Of a DNA stretch of 64,000 nucleotides, positions 1-9,512 are shown piece after piece; the stretch's first letter is position 1; each line of letters opens with the position of its first letter. The stretch is taken from NCBI GenBank assembly GCA_028724185.1, contig JAQYDN010000002.1, positions 82,979 to 146,978 on the forward strand, written 5' to 3'. A program made the position numbers and the translations under genes. This stretch comes from Bacillota bacterium. GTDB taxonomy: Bacteria > Bacillota > Clostridia > Tissierellales > Peptoniphilaceae. The notes under the pieces are model-generated. The model did not search any database and was not told where the DNA came from. It was given only the letters and a program-made list of their open reading frames with translations.

Positions 1-126
1 CACTCAAAGCCTTAACGCGGCAAACGACCGTTTCGGTTCTCAAGAAGATGATGCGACGCCTGCTATACTCGCGCTTCTCAGCTTATGCGCGTCTCTGTGA
101 ATAGGGAACAGTCGTCTTAGGCTTCT

Positions 127-540
127 CTAATCGATGTAATCTGTAATTGTCATACCCTTTAATTCGTCGATAATGCCATGTTGAACCTTACAAATACTCC
201 GATGAAACTTGCATCGTTCGATGCCGTCTCGATCGAATCGGTTACAGTAAGGGTCATTCGCATGAAGGCAATTATTCAGCTCGATCGGGCCGTCAATCGC
301 TAAGATGATATCGTACAGAGATATGGATTCCGCCGGTCGATTGAGTGAATAACCGCCCTTTGCTCCTCGCTTAGATCGCGTCAAACCACCCAAGTTTAAC
401 TTGCGCAAAATTCGTAGAGTAAAACGCTCCGGAATTTCCATGACTTCGGCGATCTTCGGCGCGCCGACCACTTCACCTTCGTTCGCAGCCAAGTGTGCCA
501 CGATACGGAAGGCATAATCAATTTCCTGCGTCAACTTCAC
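127..540 (-). CDS. Rrf2 family transcriptional regulator
   Basis: N-terminal MKLTQEIDYAFRIVAHLA winged-helix pattern typical of Rrf2; four C-terminal cysteines (CLHANDPYC...C...C). Confidence 0.9.
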   Translation of the reverse strand: MKLTQEIDYAFRIVAHLAANEGEVVGAPKIAEVMEIPERFTLRILRKLNLGGLTRSKRGAKGGYSLNRPAESISLYDIILAIDGPIELNNCLHANDPYCNRFDRDGIERCKFHRSICKVQHGIIDELKGMTITDYID

Positions 541-574
541 AGCGTCAAATCCTCCTTCTACTGTATCTCAAGTA

Positions 575-1879
575 TTATACCATGTTAGGAGAGATTGGTA
601 AAGCATAGAATTTTTCGTGTTCTTTGGTGAACATCTTTACCAGTTCGGATCGTCGATCGAGTTCGACATCTTCGAATCGAATAGGCTCTCCCTTTGAGAT
701 ACTCCGTTTAACCTTGACATCGCCTACCAATAAACCGATCGGAACGTAGCCCTCCCGGTAACAGGTCTCGGCATCGACGATGACGCCGTAGGAACTGTCC
801 GATCCGATCCCGGAGAGCGGCTCGCCGGGCGACAGATCCCTTTTGGCGACCGCGACGGTGTGCGCGACGTAGCCCTTATCGGGGCTGATCGTCGGCTCTC
901 CGTATAAAAAGGCCTTCGCGATCGTAATCGGCGTCTCGATATTGGTCAAGTGGTAGGGGCGGTAAAAGACATACCGAGGCCCCTCACCCATCGAAAGATA
1001 AGGCATCTCCTCTCGAATCAAGGGTTCATCCGTCTCGACGACGACGAATACGCCGGGCGCGATGCCCATGACATACTCCAGTATCCCCTTGTTTTCGATC
1101 TTACCGCCCTCGTCCTTCGTCTTGAAGGCCTCCGCCAATGTATCGATGTTTGCGTGAAGACCGTGGCAGCCGGCGACGTCGGGGAGAAGTCCCGTCGCAT
1201 TCGCCACGGCATTTAACTCGACCATCGTATTGGTCGCATCGACAAACGAGGTGAGCATTCTGGCGCTCAGCCCCTTTGCCTTCGCCTCCTCCGCAAGCGT
1301 CTCGGGCGTCGCCTCGGTATTCATGAGATTATTCTTACCCTTTCCCGCGGCAATTACTCGAAAACCTAAAAATGTTGCGAAATTGTATAGTTCCATGATG
1401 GCGCCCGGCTCGTCTCCCGCCGTCCCCGTATAGCAGAGACCGAGAGATTCCGCCTTTTTCTTAAAGTACGGCCCGAGCAGGACGTCGCACTCGACGTTAA
1501 AACTGACGATGTGTTTTCCGCGCTCGAGGCTGTGCTCGTTAATGATCGCACCGGCCTCGGTATCGCCCGTACAGTCTACGACCACATCGACCTCATCCAT
1601 CTCCCAGGACAGGGCGTTGTCGACGGTAAGCGCGATGCCGTATCTCCGATACGCCTCCTTCGCCTCCTCGACCGTCGATGCTAAAGCGATCGCCTCCTCC
1701 GCAACGCCGACCTTGCGCGCCTTCTCGAAAAGAGATTCCTCGCGGCGCGAGGACCACAAGATGACGTCTATATGGTTTATTCTGTTTAGTTGTGCGACGA
1801 GCCCGGAGCCCATCAAGCCGGCGCCGATGACGGCGACTCGGATGGGACCGCGCGCACTTAAATCAGACATTAATTTCAT
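575..1879 (-). CDS. NAD(P)-dependent oxidoreductase, homoserine-dehydrogenase-like with C-terminal SAF domain
   Basis: N-terminal Rossmann motif VAVIGAGLMGSGL; C-terminal SAF-like region (AKRDLSPGEPLSGIG...VKRSISKGEPIRFEDVELD). Confidence 0.75.
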   Translation of the reverse strand: MKLMSDLSARGPIRVAVIGAGLMGSGLVAQLNRINHIDVILWSSRREESLFEKARKVGVAEEAIALASTVEEAKEAYRRYGIALTVDNALSWEMDEVDVVVDCTGDTEAGAIINEHSLERGKHIVSFNVECDVLLGPYFKKKAESLGLCYTGTAGDEPGAIMELYNFATFLGFRVIAAGKGKNNLMNTEATPETLAEEAKAKGLSARMLTSFVDATNTMVELNAVANATGLLPDVAGCHGLHANIDTLAEAFKTKDEGGKIENKGILEYVMGIAPGVFVVVETDEPLIREEMPYLSMGEGPRYVFYRPYHLTNIETPITIAKAFLYGEPTISPDKGYVAHTVAVAKRDLSPGEPLSGIGSDSSYGVIVDAETCYREGYVPIGLLVGDVKVKRSISKGEPIRFEDVELDRRSELVKMFTKEHEKFYALPISPNMV

Positions 1880-1999
1880 GAACCTTATCCTCCAATCATT
1901 CTTCTGAATTATAGCACAGATAGGGTCGTCTCTGCGCGCCGCGGGAATATTCGGCCCGAATCTTTGCGCTACTTTTGATTTTTTGCTCTTTTTATCGGG

Positions 2000-2005
2000 T
2001 ATAAT
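2000..2005 (+). promoter_or_regulatory. -10 box (TATAAT) upstream of the M16C peptidase gene
   Basis: TATAAT followed by a purine-rich RBS (ATAGGAG) before the ATG at 2027. Confidence 0.5.
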
Positions 2006-2026
2006 GGAGGCGAATAGGAGTGAACT

Positions 2027-4903
2027 ATGAATAAAAATTATACACTAATCGACAAGAGAAACATTTCCGAATTACACGGAGAGGTTTCTTTTTTAAAGCA
2101 CGACAAGACGGGAGCTCAACTGCTCCTTATCGATAATCACAACCATAACAAGACCTTCGCGATCGGGTTTAAGACGCCGCCCGAGGACTCCACCGGCGTC
2201 GCCCACATCGTCGAACACTCCACCCTGTCCGGCTCCAGAAAGTACAAGACCAAGGAACCGTTTATGGACATGGTGGCATCGAGCGTACAGACCTTTTTAA
2301 ACGCCATGACGTATCCGGATAAGACGCTCTATCCGATCAGCTCGAGAAACGACAAGGACTTTAAGCAGCTCATGGACGTCTACCTCGACGCGGTCTTTTA
2401 TCCCGAGATGCGCACCAATAAAAATATTTTTTACCAGGAAGGTTGGCACCCCGAAATCGACGGCGATCGCCTCGTCGCAAACGGCGTCGTCTACAACGAA
2501 ATGAAGGGCGTCTACTCCGATCCGTCCAATCGCGTCTCCGACATGATCCGCGAACGGCTCCACCCCTCCGGAACGTACTCTCACGATTCCGGCGGTGATC
2601 CCGACCACATCCCGGATCTCACCTTCGAGGCGTTTTTAGACTTTCACAGCAGATACTATCACCCGTCCAACAGCTATATCCTGCTCGCGGGCGACATGGA
2701 CTTTGACGAGCGCCTCGAGTATTTGGACCGGGAATACCTCTCCTCATTCGATGCGATCGACCCGAAGTCGGAAATCGTCAACCATCCGACATTCGATAAG
2801 CCCTTGGAATTCACCGACACTTACGACCTCTCGGAAGAGGAGGACCCGCGCGCGAAGTCGTATTTCGCGATCTCCTTCTCTTCGAAGATCGATCCCACGC
2901 CCGAAGATTTGCTGCTCCGCAGCTTCTTCCAGGAACTCCTCGTCGAGTCGGAAAACGGCCTCATCAAAAAGAAACTGCGCGATGCGGGCATCGGCGAAGA
3001 CGTCTACTCCGAACTTTCCGCGTCGAATACGTGGGACTTTACCATCATCTCTTACCACGCGGAAGAGGAACGCTATGAGGAATTTAAGGAGATCGTCCAA
3101 ACCTCCCTCGAAGAACTCGCGCGGGATGGGATCGACGACGATATTCTGGAGGCTACGCTCGAAAAATTCGAGTTTACCATCCGACGAGGCGGAGGCGCCC
3201 ACGCCGATCTCCTCAACTATATCAGCGCGCTCAATACCTGGCTGTACGGACAAAATCCCCTGGACGGACTGGAACTCGAGCCGAAACTGAAGGCACTCCG
3301 GGAAAAAATCGGCACGTCCTACTTCCGGGAACAAATTAAAAAATTCTTCCTCGACGTGCCCCACCGCGTCACCATGCGCATCGACCCGGAAGTCGGAAAA
3401 GAAAAGCGCCTCGACGAAAAGCGACGGGAAAAACAGCGACATGCCCTGGCCGCGCTCTCGGATGACGAGAAATCGACGATTCAAACACTCGTCGACGACC
3501 TCCGCACGTATCAGGAGACGCCGGACTCCTTGGAGGCCAAACAGACAATTCCGAAACTCGAACTCGACGACCTCTCGAAAAAAATCACCGCTATCCCGAG
3601 AGCCGTCACGACGATCGACGGCGTCACGGTGACGACGAATCCGCTCGAAACGAACGGGATCGTCTACACGAACCTGGCCTTCGATATGAAACATCTGAAC
3701 AAGGACGAGCTCGCCTACGCCTCTATCTTAAGTGAGGTCTTCGGCAAAGTCGCCACCGAGCACTACAGCGAGTCCGAACTCGAGACCGAGATCTTCCTGT
3801 CAGGCGGCGGGTTCACCTTCGATACGCTCGTGCTCGAAAACGACCGCGGCTACACGCCCTATTTCTTTATCTCCACGGGCGCCCTGCCCCGCCAATTAAC
3901 GCGCGGTTACGCCGTCCTCGATGAAATCCTCACACAGAGCGTCCTCTTCGACGCGGTGCGCTTAAAGACGATCTTGGAGGGCATGAAGGCCGACATGACC
4001 GGCACGCTCCTGCAGTCGGGTCACTTGATCGTCTCCAATCGCGTGCGCGTCCACTTCAACGAGGCCTCCTACGTCGACGACTTGATGAACGGACTCGACT
4101 TCTACTTCTTCGTCACCGACCTCATCGAAGGTGGCGATTATAAAGCCTTATCCCGCTCGCTCGAAGCCGTCGCGAAAAAACTCTTCTCGAAGACGCGCCT
4201 CGCCGCAAACCTCATCGCGGAGAAAGAAGATCTCGAAGCTTCCGAATCGGCGCTTAAAAACTACCTCTCCCGCATAGGTGACGCGCGCTTTGACGATGTA
4301 ACCGTCCCCTACGAACCGAACGCCGAGAACGAGGCCTTTACCTTGAATTCTCAAGTCAACTACGTCTCGAAGGGGGGAAGCATCCGCGAGGCCGGATACG
4401 AGTACAGCGGTAAACTCACGGTGCTCGCCAACGTCTTGAGCAATCTGTTCCTGCACACCGAAATTCGCGCAAAGGGCGGTGCTTACGGCGCCGGCATACG
4501 GATCACCAAGACGGGAGATGTCGCGACCTACTCTTACCGCGACCCGCACGTCTTAAACACGGTCGAAGTCTACGACAAGATGGCCTCGTTCCTCGAGACC
4601 CTCGACATCAGCGAGCGCGACCTCACCGACATGATCATCGGCGTGATGAATGCCTTCGATCCTCACCTGGCTCCGTCCGCCTACGGCGTCTTGGACTTTA
4701 AGCGTTACTTGAACGGAACGAAAACCGAAGAAGTCGAGAAGCGAAAAGCCGAGGCGATGGCGACGACCGTCGACGATCTGCGCGGCTTCAGTTCGCTCAT
4801 CGAAGACGTCCTCGCGCAAAATCACCTCGTCGCGATGGGCGACGGCGAGCGCCTGCGCGAAAACGGCGATCTCTTCGACGTCTTTAAATCCTTAAAACGA
4901 TAA
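2027..4903 (+). CDS. Insulinase-family (M16C, PreP-like) zinc metallopeptidase
   Basis: Inverted zinc motif HxxEH in GVAHIVEHSTLSGSRKYKTKEPF; about 960 aa, as expected for PreP/Cym1-like proteins. Confidence 0.93.
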   Translation: MNKNYTLIDKRNISELHGEVSFLKHDKTGAQLLLIDNHNHNKTFAIGFKTPPEDSTGVAHIVEHSTLSGSRKYKTKEPFMDMVASSVQTFLNAMTYPDKTLYPISSRNDKDFKQLMDVYLDAVFYPEMRTNKNIFYQEGWHPEIDGDRLVANGVVYNEMKGVYSDPSNRVSDMIRERLHPSGTYSHDSGGDPDHIPDLTFEAFLDFHSRYYHPSNSYILLAGDMDFDERLEYLDREYLSSFDAIDPKSEIVNHPTFDKPLEFTDTYDLSEEEDPRAKSYFAISFSSKIDPTPEDLLLRSFFQELLVESENGLIKKKLRDAGIGEDVYSELSASNTWDFTIISYHAEEERYEEFKEIVQTSLEELARDGIDDDILEATLEKFEFTIRRGGGAHADLLNYISALNTWLYGQNPLDGLELEPKLKALREKIGTSYFREQIKKFFLDVPHRVTMRIDPEVGKEKRLDEKRREKQRHALAALSDDEKSTIQTLVDDLRTYQETPDSLEAKQTIPKLELDDLSKKITAIPRAVTTIDGVTVTTNPLETNGIVYTNLAFDMKHLNKDELAYASILSEVFGKVATEHYSESELETEIFLSGGGFTFDTLVLENDRGYTPYFFISTGALPRQLTRGYAVLDEILTQSVLFDAVRLKTILEGMKADMTGTLLQSGHLIVSNRVRVHFNEASYVDDLMNGLDFYFFVTDLIEGGDYKALSRSLEAVAKKLFSKTRLAANLIAEKEDLEASESALKNYLSRIGDARFDDVTVPYEPNAENEAFTLNSQVNYVSKGGSIREAGYEYSGKLTVLANVLSNLFLHTEIRAKGGAYGAGIRITKTGDVATYSYRDPHVLNTVEVYDKMASFLETLDISERDLTDMIIGVMNAFDPHLAPSAYGVLDFKRYLNGTKTEEVEKRKAEAMATTVDDLRGFSSLIEDVLAQNHLVAMGDGERLRENGDLFDVFKSLKR

Positions 4904-4927
4904 TATCTTTCAACGGACGCATCCGAT

Positions 4928-4967
4928 AAAAAACGGCGCGACGGGAATTCCCGCCGCGCCGTTTTTT
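4928..4967. terminator. Rho-independent (bidirectional) terminator between convergent genes
   Basis: AAAAACGGCGCG-acgggaattcccg-CCGCGCCGTTTTTT inverted repeat with T tract. Confidence 0.85.
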
Positions 4968-5030
4968 ATGTCTAAAGATCGTATTCGTTCAGATCGCTAC
5001 CGGCCGGATACATTTTTACCTCGCGCACTT

Positions 5031-6719
5031 TTATCGCAGGATAGCGCCTTTGTCGGCGCTTTCGACGTCTCTCGCATAGCGCTTCATATAACCGTGCAGC
5101 GCCTTTTCTTCGTAGTGCCAATTCGCCCTTCTCCTCGCGAGCTCCTCGTCCGAGACGTGGAGCGTCAGTTTGCGCTCGAGTACGTCGACGGTAATCTCGT
5201 CGCCGTCTTCGACGAGGGCGATCGGGCCGCCGGCCGCCGCTTCCGGGGAGATGTGGCCGACAAAGCAGCCGTTATTAGTCCCCGAAAAGCGTCCGTCGGT
5301 GATGAGCGCCGTGCTCTTGGCGAGCCCCTGTCCGTAGAGAAGTTTCATCGGCTTAAACATCTCCGGCATCCCCGGCGCGCCCTTGGGACCGGCGTAGCGC
5401 ACGACCACGACGTCCCCTGCTTTAATCTTTCTGGCTCCGATGGCGGCATTGGCCGCCTCCTCTCCGTCAAAGCAGACGGCGCGTCCTCGGAAGACTCTCA
5501 CGTCCTCGGCGATGGCCGCGGGCTTTGCCACGGCGCTGTCCGGCGCCAAATTTCCGCGCATAATCGCGAGGCCCGAAAGGGTCGAGAAGGGCGCATCGAG
5601 AGAGGTTACGACGTCTCTGTTTTCCCCGTACAGATTGCGATACCCCCTCCAGTTTTCCTCCGCCGTCTTTCCAGTGACGGTCATACAGCCCTTTTCCAGG
5701 ATCGATTCCAGCTCCTTTTGTACTTGGGGCACGCCGCCCGCCTTATAGAAATCTTCGGCGTCGTACTCATACGACGCGGGGTTGATGCGCGCAATGAGGG
5801 GCACGGATTCTCCGTAGGACTCAAAGAGCTTCATCACTTCCTCGGCGTCCATGCCGACCTCGCGCGCGATGGCGCAAATGTGCAAGATGCAGTTGGTGGA
5901 GCCGCCCACCGCGAGCAAGAGCTTGATCGTGTTTCTAATCGACGCCTCGGTCACGATCTCCCTCGAACTGAGGCCCTCCCGAACCATCTCCACGACGATC
6001 TCCCCGCTTTTAAAGGCGGCGCGCAACCTCTCGTTATAGACGGCGGGGATCATGGCACTTCCCGGCACACTCATCCCCAAGGCCTCCGCCACGATGCACA
6101 TCGAATTCGCCGTCGCCATGTGCTGGCAGGATCCCGTCGTCGGGCAGCAGGCATCCGAAATTTCTGCCAACTCCTCGCGAGAAATCTTTCCCGCCTGATA
6201 CATCCCCTGCGCCTCCTGTGCCGAGGTGGAATCGGACTTTCTCTTCTCACCGAACGCGGGCCCGCCGAGCATGCAGCCTCCCGCCAAAAAGATCGCCGGA
6301 ATGTCGAGGCGCGCCGCCGCCATCAACATGCCGGGAACCGTCTTGTCGCAGGATCCCAGGAGGACGATGCCGTCCAACCGATGAGCCCTCGCCATAATCT
6401 CGATGCCGTCGGCGACGAGTTCCCGCGAGGGCAGGGAATAGTTGGCGCCCTCGTGGGTCGTGCAGACGCCGTCGCAGACGGCAATCGACCCGAACTCGAC
6501 GGGCGTGCCGCCGGCGCGGTAGACGCCGTATTTTACCTCTTCGGCGAGACGGCGCAAATTATTGTGTCCCGGAACGATCTCCGAAAAAGAGTCGCAAATT
6601 CCGATCACCGGCCGGTCGAAGTCCTCGTCCCGAAATCCGTTAGCCTTGTACAGCGTGCGACAAGAGAGCATCTCCTCTCCCGCAAAACGTCCACGTTCAA
6701 ACTTTTTTCCCATACACAC
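5031..6719 (-). CDS. ilvD: Dihydroxy-acid dehydratase / IlvD-Edd family dehydratase
   Basis: HEGANYSLPSRELVADGIE and GSCDKTVPGMLMAAARLDIPAIFLAGG signatures, ITDGRFSG motif; exact substrate not certain. Confidence 0.8.
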   Translation of the reverse strand: MCMGKKFERGRFAGEEMLSCRTLYKANGFRDEDFDRPVIGICDSFSEIVPGHNNLRRLAEEVKYGVYRAGGTPVEFGSIAVCDGVCTTHEGANYSLPSRELVADGIEIMARAHRLDGIVLLGSCDKTVPGMLMAAARLDIPAIFLAGGCMLGGPAFGEKRKSDSTSAQEAQGMYQAGKISREELAEISDACCPTTGSCQHMATANSMCIVAEALGMSVPGSAMIPAVYNERLRAAFKSGEIVVEMVREGLSSREIVTEASIRNTIKLLLAVGGSTNCILHICAIAREVGMDAEEVMKLFESYGESVPLIARINPASYEYDAEDFYKAGGVPQVQKELESILEKGCMTVTGKTAEENWRGYRNLYGENRDVVTSLDAPFSTLSGLAIMRGNLAPDSAVAKPAAIAEDVRVFRGRAVCFDGEEAANAAIGARKIKAGDVVVVRYAGPKGAPGMPEMFKPMKLLYGQGLAKSTALITDGRFSGTNNGCFVGHISPEAAAGGPIALVEDGDEITVDVLERKLTLHVSDEELARRRANWHYEEKALHGYMKRYARDVESADKGAILR

Positions 6720-6958
6720 TCTCCCTTTCTCTTTTCTCTATGACGCCTTTATCTTATCACAAGAAAACCGTCGTTTTGTCGCGAGAACCGACGATGAGAC
6801 CGCCTCGAAAGCGTAAAAGAGCGGACGACGCCTTCCCGGTTTTTATTCTCTCTTCTCCCCGGCGCTTCTCCCCATCCGCTCGCCTAACCCGCCCGCCGTC
6901 TCCAAAACGGGGAGATGCCAAGAAGCGGCACAAGATCCGAAAAAGGATTTTGGACCAT

Positions 6959-6982
6959 AAAAAAATCCCCTTTCGGGGATTT
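6959..6982 (-). terminator. Rho-independent terminator after ftsH
   Basis: - strand AAATCCCCGAAAGGGGATTTTTTT. Confidence 0.85.
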
Positions 6983-6991
6983 CAGTTCTCG

Positions 6992-8890
6992 TTATTCATC
7001 TATTTCCTTGACGGCCTCGTCGGATAGATCTTCTCTCTCGAGATGTTCTCCGCTTCCGTACTCGTCGCTTTCGAGGCTTCCGCCCCGGAACAGTTTTTCA
7101 AATTCTTTTCCGTTGATCGTCTCCTTGTCGAGGAGGGCGTCGGAGACGCGGATGAGGACGTCGAGATTGTCCTTTAACAATTGATGTGCCTTTCCGTACG
7201 CCTCATTGATAAATTCGCGCATGGCCTCGTCGATCTCGGCCGCCACTTCTTCGGAATAATTTTTCGTATGTCCCATATCGCGACCGAGAAAAACCGAATC
7301 GGAATCGCTGCCGTAGGTCAGCGGACCGATCATATCGCTCATTCCGTAGACGGTCACCATCTCGCGGGCCAGCTTCGTCGCCCGTTCGATGTCGTTGGAA
7401 GCGCCGGTGGAGATGTCGTCCAAGACGAGCGATTCCGCGACGCGACCGCCCAACAGGCTGACGAGTTGGTTGAGCATCTCGTTTTTAGTCGTATAGTGCA
7501 TGATGTCGTCTTCGGGCAGGTATGCGGTAAATCCGCCCGCACGCCCCCTCGGAATGATGGTAATCATATGCACCGGATCGTGATCCGGCAACAGCCTCGA
7601 GACGACGGCGTGTCCCGCCTCGTGCACGGCGGTGAGTTTGCGCTCTTTTTCCTTCATGGCGGAACTCTTCTTCTCGGGACCCGCCACGACCTTAATGCTC
7701 GCCTCGTTGACGATGTCCATCGTGATCTTCTTTGAGTTTTCGCGCGCCGCGAGAAGCGCCGCTTCGTTCATCAAGTTCTCGAGATCGGCGGGCGTAAATC
7801 CGGCGGTGCGCTTCGCGACGACTTTCATGTCGACGTCGTCTGCGAGCGGTTTCTTTTTTCCGTGCAGCGTCAAGATCTGCTCTCTCGCCCGGACGTCGGG
7901 GAGGCCGACGTAGATCTGTCTGTCGAAGCGTCCCGGACGCAACAGCGCCGGGTCTAAGATGTCGGCCCGGTTGGTCGCCGCCATGACGATGACGCCTTCG
8001 TTGGTGCCGAAGCCGTCCATCTCGACCAAGAGTTGGTTGAGCGTCTGTTCGCGCTCGTCGTGGCCGCCGCCCAGTCCCGCGCCGCGCCTGCGCCCGACGG
8101 CATCGATCTCGTCGATAAAGATGATGCAGGGCGCGTTATTTTTCGCCGTCTCGAACAAATCGCGCACGCGACTCGCGCCGACGCCGACGTACATTTCGAC
8201 GAAGTCGGAACCGCTCATGATGTAAAACGGCACGTTCGCCTCGCCGGCGACGGACTTCGACAAATACGTCTTGCCCGTTCCCGGCGGGCCCACGAGGAGC
8301 ACCCCTTTGGGGATGCGCGCGCCCATGGAGACGAACTTATTCGGATTTCTGAGGAAGTCGACGATCTCTCCGAGCTCCGCCTTCTCCTCCTCGAGGCCCG
8401 CGACGTCGTCGAAGGTGATCTTTTTTCCGTCGTCTTCCATCATACGCGCCTTGCTCTTGCCGAAGTTCATCATGCGGCCGCCCGCGCCCTGCTGCGTCTT
8501 CATAAAACTAAAGAAGATATAGCCCATAAATAAAATGACGATAAAGGTGGGGAGAAAACTCGTCACAGACGATGAGTTCTCGCTCACAGGCGTCGACGAC
8601 AGGGAAATTTTTCCCTCCTCGATCGGCTTTTGCAAGTGCTCTTGATAAAAGCTGTCCCAAGCCATCGGCGGAATATCGGAGCGTACGACGCTCTCGTCGG
8701 TCTTCGTCACGACGGCTTCACTGCCCTTGATCTCGATCGACTTGACCTTATTTGAGTCTATTTCCCGAACGAGCGTCGTAAAGCTGACTTCCTTTACGCC
8801 CTGTTCCGGCGGCTTGAAAAAATAGATGCCAAAAATCAACATGGCGAGAAGCACCAAATAAAAGGCCACTCCGCTCCATTTTCTATTCAA
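6992..8890 (-). CDS. ftsH: ATP-dependent zinc metalloprotease FtsH
   Basis: AAA+ Walker [26 protein letters not shown] region, HEAGH zinc site, two N-terminal TM segments. Confidence 0.98.
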   Translation of the reverse strand: MNRKWSGVAFYLVLLAMLIFGIYFFKPPEQGVKEVSFTTLVREIDSNKVKSIEIKGSEAVVTKTDESVVRSDIPPMAWDSFYQEHLQKPIEEGKISLSSTPVSENSSSVTSFLPTFIVILFMGYIFFSFMKTQQGAGGRMMNFGKSKARMMEDDGKKITFDDVAGLEEEKAELGEIVDFLRNPNKFVSMGARIPKGVLLVGPPGTGKTYLSKSVAGEANVPFYIMSGSDFVEMYVGVGASRVRDLFETAKNNAPCIIFIDEIDAVGRRRGAGLGGGHDEREQTLNQLLVEMDGFGTNEGVIVMAATNRADILDPALLRPGRFDRQIYVGLPDVRAREQILTLHGKKKPLADDVDMKVVAKRTAGFTPADLENLMNEAALLAARENSKKITMDIVNEASIKVVAGPEKKSSAMKEKERKLTAVHEAGHAVVSRLLPDHDPVHMITIIPRGRAGGFTAYLPEDDIMHYTTKNEMLNQLVSLLGGRVAESLVLDDISTGASNDIERATKLAREMVTVYGMSDMIGPLTYGSDSDSVFLGRDMGHTKNYSEEVAAEIDEAMREFINEAYGKAHQLLKDNLDVLIRVSDALLDKETINGKEFEKLFRGGSLESDEYGSGEHLEREDLSDEAVKEIDE

Positions 8891-8948
8891 TATAAAAACC
8901 CTCCTTTGCGATGATAAATTTCAGTATATCACAAAAAAATAGCACGAT

Positions 8949-9512
8949 CTATTTTTCGTAAATGGACGCTTTTAAGACGCCGATATAAGGAAGGTTTCTA
9001 TAGTGTTCGGCGTAGTCGATGCCGTATCCGACGACGAATTTATCCTCGACCTCGTAGCCACAGTAGTCGATGTCGACGGCGCGCTCCCTGCGCGAGGGTT
9101 TGGTCAGCAGCGTCGCGATGGATACCTTTTTTACGCCGCGGCTTTTTAAGACATTGGTTAAGTAACTGAGCGTGAGCCCCGTATCGACGATGTCCTCGAC
9201 GATCAAAACCGACTTTCCCTCGACCGACGTGGACAGGTCCTTTAAGATGCGCACTTCCCCGCTCGAAGTCGTCGACGTACCGTAGCTGGAGACGTCCATA
9301 AAGTCGATCTCCATCGGGAGGTCGATCGCTTGGATGAGATCGGCCATAAATGCGAAAGCGCCCTTTAGGATGCCGATGACGATGAGCGGCTCCCCGCGAA
9401 AGTCGCGCGTGACCTCGCCGCCGATGCGCGCGACGGCCTCCTCGATCTCTTCTCTCGTAATCAATACTTCACCTATATCTTCTTCGATGGAACCCACACG
9501 AGTTTCTGCCAC
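8949..9512 (-). CDS. hpt: Hypoxanthine phosphoribosyltransferase (GTG start at 9512 overlaps tilS; exact start uncertain)
   Basis: PRPP motif VLIVEDIVDTGLTLSYL; position between tilS and ftsH. Confidence 0.93.
   Translation of the reverse strand: MAETRVGSIEEDIGEVLITREEIEEAVARIGGEVTRDFRGEPLIVIGILKGAFAFMADLIQAIDLPMEIDFMDVSSYGTSTTSSGEVRILKDLSTSVEGKSVLIVEDIVDTGLTLSYLTNVLKSRGVKKVSIATLLTKPSRRERAVDIDYCGYEVEDKFVVGYGIDYAEHYRNLPYIGVLKASIYEK

Noticed and set aside
1-126. Left-edge non-coding segment containing TATACT-like sequence
   Set aside because: Too short and no ORF, tRNA or clear hairpin to support a feature.
2744-3694. 316-aa - strand ORF inside the M16C peptidase gene
   Set aside because: Antisense shadow ORF; no recognisable domain or RBS.
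4968-6743. 591-aa + strand ORF covering the whole IlvD-family gene
   Set aside because: Antisense shadow ORF caused by codon bias; low-complexity Arg/His-rich translation with no domain, while the - strand encodes a clear dehydratase.
8949-9512. Possible tilS-hpt gene fusion or frameshift
   Set aside because: The two frames overlap by about 40 bp but both are complete with their own expected motifs; ordinary overlapping genes are simpler.
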